Source of the DNA: Janthinobacterium sp.
Lineage (GTDB): Bacteria > Pseudomonadota > Gammaproteobacteria > Burkholderiales > Chitinibacteraceae
Reading direction: 5' to 3'
Assembly (NCBI GenBank): GCA_025360045.1
Contig: JANYCY010000079.1
Coordinates: 1 to 64,000, forward strand
Length of the DNA: 64,000 nt
Below are positions 36,057 to 50,285 of this stretch, piece after piece. The position numbers and the translations under genes were made by a program. Positions within the stretch are counted from its first letter, which is position 1, and each line of letters opens with the position of its first letter. A model generated the notes under the pieces. That model ran no database searches, was not told the origin of the DNA, and was given only the letters and a program-made list of their open reading frames with translations.

Positions 36057-36831
36057 AATTAGCTTGGTAGTCGTAATCCACAATCAGCGGGGCATGGTCG
36101 GAGAATTTCTCGTCTTTATAAACCGAAGCACTTTGCGCCGTTGCAGCTATGCCGGGTGTGGTGATGTGGTAATCGATACGCCAACCCACATCTTTGGCGT
36201 AGGCTTGGCCTCGGTTGCTCCACCATGTGTAACCAGGAATTTCTGGGTAAAGTTTGCGCCAGATATCTACTAAGCCCAGTTCGCTAAATAGCAGTCCTAT
36301 CCATAGGCGCTCTTCTGGTAAGAAACCGGAATTCTTTTTATTGCCTTTCCAGTTTTTCAAATCAATTTCATTGTGAGCAATATTCCAGTCACCTAGCAGA
36401 ACCACTTCGCGGCCGCTGGCGGCAAGCTGCTCCAAATGTGGGCGAAAGCGTTCTAAAAAGGAAAACTTCACTTGCTGGCGTTCTTCCGATGAAGAGCCCG
36501 ATGGCAAATAAAGGGAGATCACAGAAAGATTGCCAAAGTCGGCTTGCAAATAGCGGCCTTCAAAATCGATATCCGCAATGCCAAGACCGGTAATCACCCG
36601 ATCTGGCTCGCGCAAGCAATAGAGGCCTACACCGCTATAGCCTTTTTTTTCCGCGTAATGAAAAAAGCCTTTTAGCCCCGCAGGCTCTTTCATTTGCTGG
36701 GAAAGATCAGCTTCTTGTGCTTTAAGTTCTTGCAAGGCCACCACATCGGCGTCTTGTTTTGCCAGCCATTCAAAAAAGCCCTTATTTGCAGCTGAGCGAA
36801 TGCCGTTTAAATTAGCACTGATAATGCGCAT
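36055..36831 (-). CDS. xthA: Exodeoxyribonuclease III
   Basis: The 258-residue enzyme repairs abasic sites and removes 3' blocks. MRIISANLNGIRSAANKGF, VALQELKAQEAD (metal Glu), LYLPSGSS, VVLLGDWNIAHNEIDLKN (Asp and Asn of the active site) and FSDHAPLIVDYD (final Asp-His) are all present. The frame is open much further upstream, but that part covers pyrE in reverse, so I take the ATG at 36829-36831 with AAAGGACACC before it. It is divergent from pyrE. Confidence 0.93.
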   Translation of the reverse strand: MRIISANLNGIRSAANKGFFEWLAKQDADVVALQELKAQEADLSQQMKEPAGLKGFFHYAEKKGYSGVGLYCLREPDRVITGLGIADIDFEGRYLQADFGNLSVISLYLPSGSSSEERQQVKFSFLERFRPHLEQLAASGREVVLLGDWNIAHNEIDLKNWKGNKKNSGFLPEERLWIGLLFSELGLVDIWRKLYPEIPGYTWWSNRGQAYAKDVGWRIDYHITTPGIAATAQSASVYKDEKFSDHAPLIVDYDYQAN

Positions 36832-36897
36832 TCGGTGTCCTTTTGTAAGAAATGTTATGCTTCGCAGTATTGAGAACAATAAAACAGGAACAACAGC

Positions 36898-37536
36898 ATG
36901 AATGATTTTCGTCGCGACTTTATTTCTTTTGCTGTAGAGCAAAATGTGCTGTGTTTTGGTGATTTTATCACTAAGGCTGGCCGTCAATCGCCGTACTTTT
37001 TTAATGCGGGCTTATTTAGCGATGGCGCGTCGGTAGGCGCTCTGGCGCAGTTTTATGCACAGGCGGTACAGGCGTCGGGCGTTGAGTTTGATGTGTTATT
37101 CGGGCCAGCCTATAAAGGAATTGTGCTGGCATCGGCGACCGCTGTGGCTTTAGCTGCCCAAGGCCGGAATGTGCCCTTTGTATTTAATCGCAAAGAGGCA
37201 AAAGATCATGGCGAAGGCGGCGTTTTAGTGGGCGCGCCGCTTAAAGGCCGGGTCATGATTATTGATGATGTGATTTCTGCGGGCACATCGGTGCGTGAAT
37301 CGGTGAATATGATTCGCGCTGCGGGTGCAGAGCCAGCAGGGGTTTTGATTGCCCTTGATCGCATGGAGCGTGGCCAAGGTGCTTTATCGGCGGTACAAGA
37401 AGTAGAACAGCAGTTTGGTATTCCAGTGATTCCCATTGCTTCATTGGATGATTTGCTGGGCTATTTGGGTGCTCAGTCAGGTATGGACGAGAAATTGGCA
37501 AAAGTGAGTGCTTACCGTAATCAGTACGGAATTTAA
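36898..37536 (+). CDS. pyrE: Orotate phosphoribosyltransferase
   Basis: PyrE adds the ribose phosphate of PRPP to orotate in pyrimidine synthesis. The 212-residue protein has [46 protein letters not shown] and the PRPP loop [17 protein letters not shown]. Length and motifs are normal for the proteobacterial form. The divergent xthA gene lies 66 bases away. Confidence 0.95.
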   Translation: MNDFRRDFISFAVEQNVLCFGDFITKAGRQSPYFFNAGLFSDGASVGALAQFYAQAVQASGVEFDVLFGPAYKGIVLASATAVALAAQGRNVPFVFNRKEAKDHGEGGVLVGAPLKGRVMIIDDVISAGTSVRESVNMIRAAGAEPAGVLIALDRMERGQGALSAVQEVEQQFGIPVIPIASLDDLLGYLGAQSGMDEKLAKVSAYRNQYGI

Positions 37537-37548
37537 AAGGTTGATCTG

Positions 37549-38142
37549 ATGCTGCGTGGTCTATGTACTTTTTCTTTATTCGCCTTATTGACGGCCTCTG
37601 CTTCAGCCAAGCTTTATCGCTGGGTGGATGAGAGCGGTCGAGTGCAATATAGTGATAAGCCTCCTGTTACCGTGCCAACAAGTGGTGTTTCTGAGCTGAA
37701 TAAATCAGGAGTGGTGAAGACCACGCCAGCCCCTGTGCTGAGCAGGGAAGAGAAAGAAAAAATTCAAACCGAGCAGGCTTTGCAAAAAGAGCAGCAGCGC
37801 AAAGATCGCGCCTTGCTACAGTCTTTTTCTAAGCCAGAAGAAATTGATCTTATTCGAGATCGGCGGATCGGCGTGGTTGAATCGGGCATTGCCGCTAATA
37901 AAACGCGAATGCAAAATGTGGTCTCGCGTAAAACTCGCCTAGATACGCAGATGGCTCGGATTAAAAAATCAAATCGCGCTGTACCGGTTGATTTAGCTGC
38001 AGAGTTACTTGCTGTGCAAAAAGAGGTTTCTGATATTGATGCGGATAATAAAAGCAAAAATAACGAAATTGAAAATATAAAAATGAAGGCAGAGGAAGAT
38101 AAAAAGCGTCTATTAGAGCTAAGGTCTCCGGCTTCTAAATAA
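37549..38142 (+). CDS. DUF4124 domain protein, secreted, with coiled coil
   Basis: A signal peptide ([20 protein letters not shown]) is followed by [19 protein letters not shown], the DUF4124 core, and about 130 residues of charged helix. These small periplasmic proteins are common in beta- and gamma-proteobacteria and their role is unknown. It starts 12 bases after pyrE and is probably co-transcribed. Confidence 0.85.
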   Translation: MLRGLCTFSLFALLTASASAKLYRWVDESGRVQYSDKPPVTVPTSGVSELNKSGVVKTTPAPVLSREEKEKIQTEQALQKEQQRKDRALLQSFSKPEEIDLIRDRRIGVVESGIAANKTRMQNVVSRKTRLDTQMARIKKSNRAVPVDLAAELLAVQKEVSDIDADNKSKNNEIENIKMKAEEDKKRLLELRSPASK

Positions 38143-38214
38143 AATAAGTATTCGAATATTGGCCGATATTTTCTATTACATAACAATATACAGAACTTAA
38201 TAAAGAGTAAAAAG

Positions 38215-38991
38215 ATGACTGAGCAAATAGCATCACCTAAGGTTGTTCTTGGTATTGATATCGGTGGCACTGGCATTAAAGGTGCGCCTGTCAATGTGGA
38301 AACAGGCGAGCTAATGGCAGAGCGGATTCGTATTGATACGCCGCAGCCTGCTACGCCTGAAGCCGTGGGTGAGGTGGTCAAGCAGCTGGTTGAACAGTTT
38401 AACTGGCAGGGGCCGATAGGCTGTACTTTCCCTGCGATTGTGCACAATGGCGTTACCTTGTCGGCTGCCAATGTGGATGCTTCGTGGCTGAATGCGCCTG
38501 CGCAAGATATTTTATCGCAAGTGACGGGCTTGCCTTTAAAGCTGATTAATGATGCAGATGCAGCAGGCTTAGCGGAAGGCGTTTTTGGCGCGGCAAAAGG
38601 TCAGTTAGGAAAAGTATTAGTCATTACCTTGGGCACAGGTATTGGTAGCGCTTTGATTGTAGATGGAAAATTAATTACCAATACTGAATTTGGGCATTTG
38701 ATTTTTAAGAACAATGAAATTGCTGAGAAATATTGCTCTGGTAAAGTAAAAGAAGATTTAGATTTAAAATGGAAAGAATATAGCCAGCGTTTAAATGAAT
38801 ATGTGCTTCATTTACAGTTATTGCTCTCGCCTGATTTATTAATCATTGGCGGGGGGATCAGTAAAAAACACGATAAATTTATCCCTGAGTTAACAGGCTT
38901 GCGCTTTCCTGTGGTACCTGCAGAGCTTAAAAATGATGCGGGTATTGTGGGTGCTGCATTAGAAGCGGCGCGCGAGTTTGGCGTGCTCTGA
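38215..38991 (+). CDS. ppgK: Polyphosphate glucokinase (ROK family)
   Basis: The 258-residue ROK kinase starts with [18 protein letters not shown] (phosphate loop) and has [16 protein letters not shown] (catalytic Asp), [16 protein letters not shown] and [16 protein letters not shown] after the first loop and NTEFGHL are features of the polyphosphate-using glucokinases. It lacks the zinc-binding CxCGxxGC motif of many other ROK proteins. It likely phosphorylates glucose with polyphosphate or ATP in the cytoplasm. Confidence 0.82.
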   Translation: MTEQIASPKVVLGIDIGGTGIKGAPVNVETGELMAERIRIDTPQPATPEAVGEVVKQLVEQFNWQGPIGCTFPAIVHNGVTLSAANVDASWLNAPAQDILSQVTGLPLKLINDADAAGLAEGVFGAAKGQLGKVLVITLGTGIGSALIVDGKLITNTEFGHLIFKNNEIAEKYCSGKVKEDLDLKWKEYSQRLNEYVLHLQLLLSPDLLIIGGGISKKHDKFIPELTGLRFPVVPAELKNDAGIVGAALEAAREFGVL

Positions 38992-39014
38992 TTAATTGTT
39001 ATTAGTTGGTTTTT

Positions 39015-39030
39015 TGTTCCACGTGAAACG
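39015..39030. promoter_or_regulatory. parS site, second copy
   Basis: TGTTCCACGTGAAACG matches the parS consensus TGTTNCACGTGAAACA at 15 of 16 positions. It overlaps the left arm of a terminator between ppgK and mnmG and is 3.6 kb from parB. With the perfect copy at 16282-16297 it brackets the DnaA box cluster. Confidence 0.8.
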
Positions 39031-39057
39031 CCCCGTAAAATCGGGGCGTTTGTGTTT
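39026..39057 (+). terminator. Terminator after ppgK, overlapping parS
   Basis: AAACGCCCCG-TAAAAT-CGGGGCGTTT is a perfect 10-base stem, followed by GTGTTTT. It shares AAACG with the parS site. Confidence 0.82.
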
Positions 39058-39185
39058 TAAGTACTTTCCAGCATGGCGTTCTGACGACGCTGGGAAATTT
39101 GCACCAGCACTTATCGCTTCGTGATAGTCCTTAGGGCGAATACGGCGTAAAATCTTGCCCCTTTGCTTGCTGGATGCTCAACGCT

Positions 39186-41084
39186 ATGCTTTATCCTACT
39201 CGATACGACGTGATTGTTGTCGGCGGCGGCCACGCTGGGACTGAGGCTGCGTTGGCGGCCGCGCGCATGGGGAATAAAACTTTACTCCTCACGCATAATA
39301 TTGAAACTCTTGGTCAGATGTCTTGTAATCCCTCAATTGGTGGGATTGGTAAGGGCCATTTGGTTAAAGAAGTGGATGCTTTAGGCGGCGCTATGGCACT
39401 GGCCACCGATTTTGGCGGTATCCAGTTTAAAACGCTGAATTCCAGCAAAGGCCCAGCTGTTCGTGCCACTCGCGCGCAGGCTGATCGTGTTCGCTATAAA
39501 GCGGCCGTTCGCCATATGCTGGAAAACCAACCCAATCTAGATTTATTCCAGCAGGCAGTGGACGATCTGACCCTCGATGGCGATCGTGTCACCGGCGTGA
39601 TAACGCAAATCGGCATTCGCTTTGAAGCGGGTGCGGTGGTGCTGACTGCCGGGACTTTCCTTTCCGGTAAAATTCACGTCGGCCTAGAGAACCACGTTGG
39701 TGGCCGTGCGGGGGACCCTGCTTCGGTCACGCTGGCGGCGCGTTTGCGCGATTTAAATTTACCCGTTGGCCGCCTGAAAACCGGCACGCCACCACGGATT
39801 GATGGTCGATCAATTGATTTCTCTGTGCTGGAAGCCCAATACGGCGATACGCCAGAGCCGGTGTTTTCGGTACGCGGTAATGTAGGCATGCATCCAAAGC
39901 AATTGCCTTGCTGGATGGCGCATACCAATCTTAAAACGCACGAAATTATCCGTAGCGGTTTTGATCGCAGCCCCATGTTTACCGGCAAAATCGAAGGCGT
40001 TGGCCCGCGCTATTGCCCAAGTATTGAAGACAAAATTAATCGCTTTGCCGACAAAGACAGCCACCAGATTTTCTTAGAGCCAGAAGGCCTAGATACCCAT
40101 GAGTATTATCCAAACGGTATTTCGACCAGTTTGCCGTTTGATATTCAGCTGGCTGCCGTGCGCTCGATCGCCGGTATGGAAAACGCGCATATTCTGCGCC
40201 CAGGCTACGCTATCGAATACGATTACTACGATCCGCGTAATTTGAAAGCCAGTTTTGAAACCAAAAGCATTGCCGGTTTATTCTTTGCTGGACAAATTAA
40301 TGGCACAACAGGCTATGAAGAAGCCGCCGCACAAGGCTTATTGGCAGGCTTAAACGCAGGTCTTTATGTGCGTGAAAAAGACGCTTGGACGCCAAAACGC
40401 AATGAAGCGTATCTGGGTGTGTTGGCGGATGATCTGGTCACCAATGGCGTAACCGAGCCTTACCGCATGTTTACCAGCCGCGCCGAATACCGCCTGCAAT
40501 TGCGCGAAGACAATGCCGATTTGCGCCTGACCGAAATGGGTCGTGAGCTGGGCCTGATAGGCGACGCGCAGTGGGAAGCCTTCTGCAAAAAACGCGATGC
40601 AATTGATTTAGAATTGGAACGCTTGCGCACGACATGGGTAAATCCACGTATTCTTGCGGTAAGCGACGCTGAGCGGGTGCTGGGTAAAGCGATTGAGCGT
40701 GAATATACGCTGGCCGATTTACTACGCCGCCCGCAAGTCTCTTACGATAGCTTGATGTCGATGGAAATCGCTAAACCGGCCGTGGAAGACCCACTGGTGG
40801 CAGAGCAGGTAGAGATTCAACTGAAATATCAGGGTTATATCGAGCGGCAACAATCTGAAGTGGCCAATCGCGATAATCTGGAAGAATTCCTGCTGCCAGC
40901 CGATCTGGATTTCACCGATGTATCGGGCTTATCCAAGGAAGTGCAGCAAAAGCTGATTAAACATAAGCCAGAAACCATGGGCCAAGCGTCCAGAATTTCC
41001 GGTATTACGCCAGCAGCCATAGCTTTAATGCTGGTTCATTTAAAGAAAAAGCAAATGCTTGATGCTAGAAAGGTTACTGAATGA
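39186..41084 (+). CDS. mnmG: tRNA uridine 5-carboxymethylaminomethyl modification enzyme MnmG (GidA)
   Basis: The 632-residue flavoprotein starts [20 protein letters not shown] (FAD loop) and contains [51 protein letters not shown] and the C-terminal [18 protein letters not shown]. With MnmE it modifies the wobble uridine of several tRNAs. I chose the ATG at 39186, as in homologues; an ATG at 39174 in the same frame is possible. rsmG overlaps its end by 4 bases. Confidence 0.95.
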   Translation: MLYPTRYDVIVVGGGHAGTEAALAAARMGNKTLLLTHNIETLGQMSCNPSIGGIGKGHLVKEVDALGGAMALATDFGGIQFKTLNSSKGPAVRATRAQADRVRYKAAVRHMLENQPNLDLFQQAVDDLTLDGDRVTGVITQIGIRFEAGAVVLTAGTFLSGKIHVGLENHVGGRAGDPASVTLAARLRDLNLPVGRLKTGTPPRIDGRSIDFSVLEAQYGDTPEPVFSVRGNVGMHPKQLPCWMAHTNLKTHEIIRSGFDRSPMFTGKIEGVGPRYCPSIEDKINRFADKDSHQIFLEPEGLDTHEYYPNGISTSLPFDIQLAAVRSIAGMENAHILRPGYAIEYDYYDPRNLKASFETKSIAGLFFAGQINGTTGYEEAAAQGLLAGLNAGLYVREKDAWTPKRNEAYLGVLADDLVTNGVTEPYRMFTSRAEYRLQLREDNADLRLTEMGRELGLIGDAQWEAFCKKRDAIDLELERLRTTWVNPRILAVSDAERVLGKAIEREYTLADLLRRPQVSYDSLMSMEIAKPAVEDPLVAEQVEIQLKYQGYIERQQSEVANRDNLEEFLLPADLDFTDVSGLSKEVQQKLIKHKPETMGQASRISGITPAAIALMLVHLKKKQMLDARKVTE

Positions 41085-41737
41085 CTGTATCTACTCCTGA
41101 TTCCCTCTTCGCCGAACTGGCCGCAGGCCTCGCTGAACTAAAATTAGACTTATCCACAGCACAAGCGGTGAGCTTGCTGGCGTATACCACGCTGATTGCT
41201 AAGTGGAATAAAACTTATAGCCTGACCGCAATTCGTGAACCAGAACGTATGGTTTCGCACCATCTTTTAGATTCACTCGCGCCCTTGCCACATTTTAAGG
41301 GCGGGGCGAGTGAAAAGATTCGCATCTTAGATGTGGGCTCGGGTTTTGGTACGCCGGGTATTCCATTGGCGATTGCACGGCCAGATTGGCAATTATTCTT
41401 GCTCGATTCAAATCACAAGAAAACCACGTTCTTGCGTCAGGTGATTGCCGAGTTAAAGTTGACCAATGTAACGGTGCTTACCGAGCGTGTTGAGCTTTAC
41501 AAGCCAGAAGCACCGTTTCAGATTATTACTTCACGCGCTTTTGCAGAATTGGCTGAGTTTATTAAGCTCACCCAGCACTTACTTGCGCCAGAAGGGGAGT
41601 GGGCTGCTTTAAAAGGTGTTTATCCTTTTGAAGAAATCGCACACCTACCAGCAACCGTAAAAGTAACAGCTGTGGATCATTTGAAAGTGCCAGGAATCGA
41701 TGCAGAACGCCATTTAGTGCATGTGGTTAAGGCTTAA
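41081..41737 (+). CDS. rsmG: 16S rRNA (guanine527-N7)-methyltransferase RsmG (GidB)
   Basis: The 218-residue class I methyltransferase has [42 protein letters not shown] (SAM loop) and [12 protein letters not shown], all standard for RsmG, which methylates G527 of 16S rRNA. It overlaps mnmG (ATGA). A single exact DnaA box (41149-41157) falls inside its coding sequence, probably by chance. Confidence 0.95.
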   Translation: MTVSTPDSLFAELAAGLAELKLDLSTAQAVSLLAYTTLIAKWNKTYSLTAIREPERMVSHHLLDSLAPLPHFKGGASEKIRILDVGSGFGTPGIPLAIARPDWQLFLLDSNHKKTTFLRQVIAELKLTNVTVLTERVELYKPEAPFQIITSRAFAELAEFIKLTQHLLAPEGEWAALKGVYPFEEIAHLPATVKVTAVDHLKVPGIDAERHLVHVVKA

Positions 41738-41864
41738 CAGGCCCGTGCATCTTTTACGTCGTTTCGTAGGGTGTACAACGATGTAGTCGTTGCGCGCCAT
41801 ATTTCGGTGAGCAGCATTTGCATAGCCTACGTGAATAACTTATGTACTTCGTAAAGGTATAACA

Positions 41865-42650
41865 ATGAAAATTCTGGCAATTGCCAATCAAAAAGGCGGC
41901 GTAGGTAAAACGACTACCGCTGTTAATTTGTCTGCAAGTCTGGCGCATCTTGGCAGAAAAGTGCTGCTGGTTGATCTGGACCCGCAGGGCAATGCCACGA
42001 TGGGTGTGGGGATCGATAAGGCTAAATTAGCCAGCTCGGTTTATAACTTGTTGCTGGGTGCGACGCCGATTCAAGAAATTATCCAGCGCTCAGAATCTGC
42101 AGGCATTGATGTGCTGCCTGCTAATCGCAATTTGGCGGGCGCTGAAGTTGAGCTAGTGAATCAAGAGCACAGAGAATCGCGCCTTAAAGATGCTTTGGCG
42201 CAAGTTGCAGATCAATACGATTACATTATTTTAGATTGCCCACCGGCTCTGACTTTATTGACTTTGAATGGCTTGGTGGCGGCGGATGCGGTGCTCATCC
42301 CGATGCAGTGTGAATATTACGCGCTGGAGGGTTTATCTGACTTGGTGAATACGCTTAAACGGGTAAAACAGTCGATGAATCGTCATATCGAGATCGAAGG
42401 GCTGCTGCGCACCATGTTTGATCCACGTTCTACCCTTGCACAACAAGTGTCAGATCAATTAATTAAACATTACACCAGTAAACTGTACCACACTGTCATA
42501 CCTCGTAATATTCGCTTGGCCGAAGCTCCCTCTTATGGCCGTCCAATCTTGTCCTACGACAAAAACTCCAAAGGCGCACTGGCGTATCTTCAACTTGCTG
42601 AAGAGTTGCTAGCCCGTCATAACTTGCTAGAAGAGACTCCCACAGCATGA
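41865..42650 (+). CDS. parA: Chromosome partitioning ATPase ParA (Soj)
   Basis: The 261-residue deviant Walker ATPase begins [20 protein letters not shown] and has [17 protein letters not shown] and [13 protein letters not shown]. ParA drives the movement of ParB-parS complexes over the nucleoid. It overlaps parB by 4 bases and stands behind mnmG-rsmG, the usual origin-proximal order. Confidence 0.95.
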   Translation: MKILAIANQKGGVGKTTTAVNLSASLAHLGRKVLLVDLDPQGNATMGVGIDKAKLASSVYNLLLGATPIQEIIQRSESAGIDVLPANRNLAGAEVELVNQEHRESRLKDALAQVADQYDYIILDCPPALTLLTLNGLVAADAVLIPMQCEYYALEGLSDLVNTLKRVKQSMNRHIEIEGLLRTMFDPRSTLAQQVSDQLIKHYTSKLYHTVIPRNIRLAEAPSYGRPILSYDKNSKGALAYLQLAEELLARHNLLEETPTA

Positions 42651-43468
42651 AAATGAAAGGACTTGGACGCGGTTTAGATGCCTTGATGGGGGATAGTCAG
42701 GATTCTTTGCAAAATCTGCCGATTCATTCTTTGCAGCCGGGCAAATATCAGCCTCGCTTACAAATGGATGAAACGGCTTTAGATGAGCTTACCGCATCGA
42801 TTCAGGCTCAGGGTTTAATGCAGCCCGTGCTGGTTCGGCCAATTGGGCTGGATAAATACGAAATTATTGCCGGTGAGCGTCGTTGGCGTGCATCGATTAA
42901 AGCAGGCTTGGTAGAAATCCCTGCCTTGGTGCGTGAAATTGCCGATGAAGCGGCTTTGGCCATGGCCCTGATCGAGAATATTCAGCGTGAAAATTTAAAT
43001 CCGTTAGAAGAAGCGCTGGGTATTTCCCGCCTGATTGAAGAGTTTGGCATGACGCATGAGGCGGCGGCATTGGCGTTAGGGAAATCCAGAGCCAGTGTTT
43101 CAAACTTATTAAGACTATTAAGTTTATCTGAGCCACTGCGGAAGATGCTAATGGCCGATCAGCTCAGTATGGGGCATGCTCGCGCCTTGCTGCCTTTAGA
43201 TGATTTGTTGCAATTAGATACGGCACGTATGGTGATTTTGAAAGGCTTGTCGGTGAGAGAAACCGAGGCTTTGGTGAAAAAACAACAAGAAGTAGTGCCC
43301 GCCAAAGCAGCCAAACCGATCGATGCGAATCTCTCGCGTTTAGCAGAGGAATTATCTACTCGAGTAGGCGCTAAAGTATCAATTAAGGCGGGAAAGCAGG
43401 GGAGTGGGCGCATTACCATCGAATACAACAGTTCTGAACAATTAGATGGCTTGCTCAGCAAGATGTAA
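42647..43468 (+). CDS. parB: Chromosome partitioning protein ParB (Spo0J)
   Basis: The 273-residue protein starts [13 protein letters not shown], has the CTP-binding box [32 protein letters not shown], and a helix-turn-helix ([21 protein letters not shown]) that reads parS, then a C-terminal dimerisation part ([17 protein letters not shown]). Two parS sites are in the window. Confidence 0.95.
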   Translation: MKMKGLGRGLDALMGDSQDSLQNLPIHSLQPGKYQPRLQMDETALDELTASIQAQGLMQPVLVRPIGLDKYEIIAGERRWRASIKAGLVEIPALVREIADEAALAMALIENIQRENLNPLEEALGISRLIEEFGMTHEAAALALGKSRASVSNLLRLLSLSEPLRKMLMADQLSMGHARALLPLDDLLQLDTARMVILKGLSVRETEALVKKQQEVVPAKAAKPIDANLSRLAEELSTRVGAKVSIKAGKQGSGRITIEYNSSEQLDGLLSKM

Positions 43469-43575
43469 CAAAGTTCAGGCTAGAATATTCCAAGTTTGAT
43501 GAAAGTTAATAATTTAGCTACTCGTGCTTGAATTGAATGACAAGTAAATTTTACTTAAATAATCAATAGGTAAAA

Positions 43576-43605
43576 TTGACGCAACACAAATCAGGTCAGT
43601 ATAAT
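43576..43605 (+). promoter_or_regulatory. Sigma70 promoter of the atp operon
   Basis: TTGACG (43576-43581) and a consensus TATAAT (43600-43605) are 18 bases apart, 29 bases before the atpI start. This is the best promoter match I see in the window and fits the strong expression of ATP synthase. Confidence 0.8.
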
Positions 43606-43634
43606 CGCGGGGTTTTCTGCCAAGTGGTGAAACA

Positions 43635-44006
43635 ATGATCGGGAAAGTGCAGGTTCGGGGAATAATCCGACTAAAGATTGGTATTGCAATCAGTATGGCA
43701 ATCCTTCTTTTCTTGATCTTGGGACAGAATCCAGCAATTTCAAGTTTACTGGGTGGATTAATTGCGGTGATGGGTAGTGTTTTATATGCAGCCATCGCAT
43801 ATCGCGTACAATTCGCCCCGCCAGTTTTACTGCTCAAGCTTCATTTTGCAGCAGAAATGTGCAAGTTGTTATGTACTATCCTCGCCTTTGCGGCGTTGTT
43901 CATTTTGTACCAGAAGGTGAATTGGATCTGGATGTTTTCGGGTTATCTCGCTGCCACCAGTGCCTTCTGGTTTGGGCTTTTGATTAAATTTGACGGTAAA
44001 AAGTAA
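43635..44006 (+). CDS. atpI: ATP synthase subunit I
   Basis: The 123-residue protein has four hydrophobic segments and the charged loop AYRVQFAPPVLLLKLHFAAEM typical of AtpI, an assembly helper for the c-ring. It is first in the operon, 3 bases before atpB. Confidence 0.85.
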   Translation: MIGKVQVRGIIRLKIGIAISMAILLFLILGQNPAISSLLGGLIAVMGSVLYAAIAYRVQFAPPVLLLKLHFAAEMCKLLCTILAFAALFILYQKVNWIWMFSGYLAATSAFWFGLLIKFDGKK

Positions 44007-45194
<1,188 letters not shown>

Positions 45195-45227
45195 TCATCT
45201 GATCAGCCTTTAAGGAGGACATTCAAC

Positions 45228-45698
45228 GTGGAATTTAATACGTCCCTTTTGGGCCAGATGGTTACGTTTGCTATCCTGGTCCTAGTCACGATGAAGTTTG
45301 TTTGGCCTCCGCTGACCAAGGCGATGGACGAACGTGCTAAGCGTATTGCGGATGGCTTTGCCTCTGCTGATCGTGCCAAGCAAGATCTTGCTTTAGCTGA
45401 GAAAGCTTCAGCAGACAAGCTTCGCGAAGCAAAACAGCAAGCGGCAGAAATCATTTCGCAAGCTGAAAAGCGTGGCGCGCAATTGGTTGAAGATGCCAAG
45501 GGCCATGCAAAGGTAGAGGGCGAACGCCTTGTTGCCGGCGCTCAAGCGGAAATTGACCAGCAAATTCAACAGGTAAAAGAAGCGTTACGTCAACAGGTAG
45601 CAGGTTTGGCCCTTTTAGGCGCCGAAAAAATTCTGCGCCGTGAAGTTGATGCTAATGCCCATGCCGAGTTGTTAGCATCCATCAAAGCGGAACTGTAA
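45228..45698 (+). CDS. atpF: ATP synthase Fo subunit b
   Basis: The 156-residue protein has one N-terminal membrane helix (FNTSLLGQMVTFAILVLVTM) and then a long charged helix that forms the peripheral stalk. It starts with GTG, with a strong AAGGAGG in front. Confidence 0.95.
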   Translation: MEFNTSLLGQMVTFAILVLVTMKFVWPPLTKAMDERAKRIADGFASADRAKQDLALAEKASADKLREAKQQAAEIISQAEKRGAQLVEDAKGHAKVEGERLVAGAQAEIDQQIQQVKEALRQQVAGLALLGAEKILRREVDANAHAELLASIKAEL

Positions 45699-45705
45699 GA
45701 CTGTC

Positions 45706-46242
45706 ATGGCAGAACTCATTACCGTCGCAAGACCCTACGCCGTAGCTATTTTTCGTCTAGCCAAAGAGGCTAATACTCTGCCTATGTGGTCAGAAGTATT
45801 GTCTCAACTCGCCCTGGTTGCAGGTAATGAGTTGGCTTTAGACGTCGTAGCTAATCCAAAGTTTTCCGTGGCTCAAGTTAAGGAGCTGCTGCTTGGATTA
45901 TTGGGAGGTCAGCTTAGCGATGAAGTGCATAACTTCATCGAAGCTTTACTCGAAAACCGCCGTTTCACCGTCTTACCGGCGATGGCAGCGTTGTTTGAAG
46001 AGTACAAAGCAGCAGACGCTGGCGAAGTAGAAGCCAGCATTGAATCTGCGTTTGCTTTGACCGACACCCAAGTTGCTGAACTTTCTGCAACTTTATCTAA
46101 GCAGCTGCACCGCAAGGTCACGGCCCAAGTCAGCGTTAACCCGGAACTCATCGGGGGCGTGAAGGTGACGGTAGGTGATCTGGTCGTTGACGCTTCTGTC
46201 CGCGGCAAGCTAACCGCTCTCGCTTCGAGCCTGAAGAGTTAG
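45706..46242 (+). CDS. atpH: ATP synthase F1 subunit delta
   Basis: The 178-residue protein begins [19 protein letters not shown] and ends [20 protein letters not shown], the two signature regions of the delta subunit, which ties F1 to the stalk. Confidence 0.95.
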   Translation: MAELITVARPYAVAIFRLAKEANTLPMWSEVLSQLALVAGNELALDVVANPKFSVAQVKELLLGLLGGQLSDEVHNFIEALLENRRFTVLPAMAALFEEYKAADAGEVEASIESAFALTDTQVAELSATLSKQLHRKVTAQVSVNPELIGGVKVTVGDLVVDASVRGKLTALASSLKS

Positions 46243-46250
46243 GAGAAATC

Positions 46251-47792
46251 ATGCAACTAAATCCGTCCGAAATCAGTGAACTGATTAAAGCTCGGATCCA
46301 GAATTTATCGACTGCAGCAGAAACAAGTACCACAGGTACCGTGGTTTCTGTAACAGACGGTATCGTTCGTGTGCACGGCCTTTCAGAGGCTATGCAGGGC
46401 GAAATGCTGGAATTCCCGGGTAATACCTTCGGTCTTGCGCTCAACTTAGAGCGCGATTCCGTCGGTGCCGTTGTGCTTGGTGATTACAAGCACATTCAAG
46501 AAGGCGACGAAGTCAAATGTACCGGCCGTATTCTGGAAGTTCCAGTTGGCCGTGAATTGATTGGTCGTGTTGTTAACTCACTTGGCCAGCCTATCGACGG
46601 TAAAGGCCCACTGGGTACAACTGAATCTGCACCAATCGAAAAAATTGCGCCGGGCGTTATTGCTCGTCAATCTGTGTCGCAACCACTGCAAACCGGTATC
46701 AAGTCTATTGATACTATGGTGCCAGTAGGTCGTGGTCAGCGCGAGCTGATCATTGGTGACCGTCAGACCGGCAAAACTGCCGTTGCTCTGGACGCCATCA
46801 TCAACCAGAAAGGCACAGGCGTGACATGTATTTATGTTGCGATTGGCCAAAAGGCTTCTTCGATTGCTAACGTAGTGCGCAAGCTAGAAGAGCACGGCGC
46901 GATGGGTCACACCATTGTGGTTGCTGCTGCTGCTTCTGAAGCTGCTGCTCTGCAATACATCGCTGCATACTCCGGGTGCACGATGGGCGAGTATTTCCGC
47001 GACCGCGGCGAAGATGCTTTGATCGTTTATGACGATTTGTCTAAGCAAGCTGTAGCTTACCGTCAAATCTCCCTGTTACTGCGCCGTCCTCCGGGCCGTG
47101 AAGCGTATCCGGGCGATGTTTTCTACCTGCACTCGCGCCTGCTGGAACGTGCTTCCCGCATTAACGAAGCTGAAGTAGAAAAGCGTACCAACGGTGAAGT
47201 GAAAGGCAAGACCGGTTCTTTAACCGCTCTGCCTATCATTGAAACCCAAGCGGGTGACGTATCTGCATTCGTTCCAACTAACGTGATTTCGATTACTGAC
47301 GGTCAGATTTTCTTGGAAACTGACTTGTTCAATGCGGGTATTCGCCCAGCAATGAACGCTGGTATTTCGGTATCTCGCGTTGGTGGTGCAGCGCAGACCA
47401 AAGTAATTAAGAAGCTCGGTGGCGGCGTACGTTTGGCTCTGGCTCAGTATCGTGAACTGGCTGCGTTCGCGCAGTTTGCTTCTGATCTGGACGAAGCAAC
47501 ACGTAAGCAACTTGAGCGTGGCAAGATGGTTACAGAGCTGATGAAGCAGGGTCAATACAGCCCGCTGAAAGTTTCTGAACTGGCCATTACGTTATTGCTG
47601 ATCAACAAGGGTGTGTTTGATGACATCAAAGTTGAAAAAGCATTAGCGTTTGAAGCGGCATTCTTGGCAGAGCTGAAAGCTAACCATGCTGACGTGCTAG
47701 CTCGTATCGAAGACAAGGGTGACCTTGCTTCTGATGACGAAAAAGCAATCGTGAAAGCCGTGGAAGCCTTCAAGGCCAGCGCTGCGTATTGA
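46251..47792 (+). CDS. atpA: ATP synthase F1 subunit alpha
   Basis: The 513-residue protein has the P-loop [15 protein letters not shown] and the family signature around [17 protein letters not shown]. It provides the non-catalytic nucleotide sites of F1. Confidence 0.96.
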   Translation: MQLNPSEISELIKARIQNLSTAAETSTTGTVVSVTDGIVRVHGLSEAMQGEMLEFPGNTFGLALNLERDSVGAVVLGDYKHIQEGDEVKCTGRILEVPVGRELIGRVVNSLGQPIDGKGPLGTTESAPIEKIAPGVIARQSVSQPLQTGIKSIDTMVPVGRGQRELIIGDRQTGKTAVALDAIINQKGTGVTCIYVAIGQKASSIANVVRKLEEHGAMGHTIVVAAAASEAAALQYIAAYSGCTMGEYFRDRGEDALIVYDDLSKQAVAYRQISLLLRRPPGREAYPGDVFYLHSRLLERASRINEAEVEKRTNGEVKGKTGSLTALPIIETQAGDVSAFVPTNVISITDGQIFLETDLFNAGIRPAMNAGISVSRVGGAAQTKVIKKLGGGVRLALAQYRELAAFAQFASDLDEATRKQLERGKMVTELMKQGQYSPLKVSELAITLLLINKGVFDDIKVEKALAFEAAFLAELKANHADVLARIEDKGDLASDDEKAIVKAVEAFKASAAY

Positions 47793-47820
47793 TTTGATAC
47801 GTTGAGACAAGGATCAAATC

Positions 47821-48705
47821 ATGGCAAGCGGTAAAGAAATTCGGACGAAGATCAAAAGCGTAAAAAATACGCAAAAGATCACCCGCGCTATGGAAATGGT
47901 TGCGACGTCGAAAATGCGCAAGGCTCAGGAACGTATGCGAGCAGCCCGTCCTTACGGTGAAAAAATCCGTAATGTGGCTGCCAATCTGAGCGCTGCCTTT
48001 GTCGATTACACGCATCCTTACTTGCTAAAGCGCGATGTCGTTAAACGTGTTGGCCTGATTACGATTACTTCAGACAAGGGGCTGTGTGGTGGTTTAAACA
48101 CCAACTCCCTGCGTCTGGCTGTGAACCGTATGAAGGAATGGCATCAAAACGGCGTAGAAACCTCTGTAACCGCGATCGGTAACAAAGGTATTGGGTTTAT
48201 GAACCGTTACGGCGCAAAGGTTTTGTCCTCTGCACACGGACTCGGCGATACCCCGCACCTTGAGCAGCTGATTGGCCCGATCAAAGTGATGATCGATGCC
48301 TATGTTGCAGGTGAAGTAGACGAAGTACACCTCGTTTACACTCGCTTTGTGAATACCATGAAGCAAGAGCCTGTAATGGAGCAGTTGTTACCGCTGACAG
48401 ACAACGCATTTGGTGGGTCGAAATCTGACAAGCCAAAGAAAGGCTACAACTGGGAATACCTGTTTGAGCCAGATGCGAAGACTGTGATCGACGAATTAAT
48501 GAGCCGTTACATTGAGGCATTGGTTTACCAAGCCGTAGCGGAAAACATTTCTTCTGAGCAAGCGGCCCGTATGGTGGCGATGAAAGCGGCGACAGATAAC
48601 GCAGACAATGTGATTGGCGATCTACAGCTCCTTTACAACAAAACCCGTCAAGCAGCGATTACGAAGGAACTCTCCGAAATCGTTTCTGGCGCGGCAGCGG
48701 TGTAA
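47821..48705 (+). CDS. atpG: ATP synthase F1 subunit gamma
   Basis: The 294-residue protein has the N- and C-terminal helices of the rotor shaft ([40 protein letters not shown]) and [10 protein letters not shown]. After it the operon is broken by a 189-base gap with a hairpin repeat. Confidence 0.95.
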   Translation: MASGKEIRTKIKSVKNTQKITRAMEMVATSKMRKAQERMRAARPYGEKIRNVAANLSAAFVDYTHPYLLKRDVVKRVGLITITSDKGLCGGLNTNSLRLAVNRMKEWHQNGVETSVTAIGNKGIGFMNRYGAKVLSSAHGLGDTPHLEQLIGPIKVMIDAYVAGEVDEVHLVYTRFVNTMKQEPVMEQLLPLTDNAFGGSKSDKPKKGYNWEYLFEPDAKTVIDELMSRYIEALVYQAVAENISSEQAARMVAMKAATDNADNVIGDLQLLYNKTRQAAITKELSEIVSGAAAV

Positions 48706-48710
48706 TAGGC

Positions 48711-50274
<1,564 letters not shown>

Positions 50275-50285
50275 GGATTAGTGCC

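Noticed and set aside
41149-41157. Exact DnaA box inside rsmG
   Set aside because: It is a single site within coding sequence, without neighbours; one such match can occur by chance.
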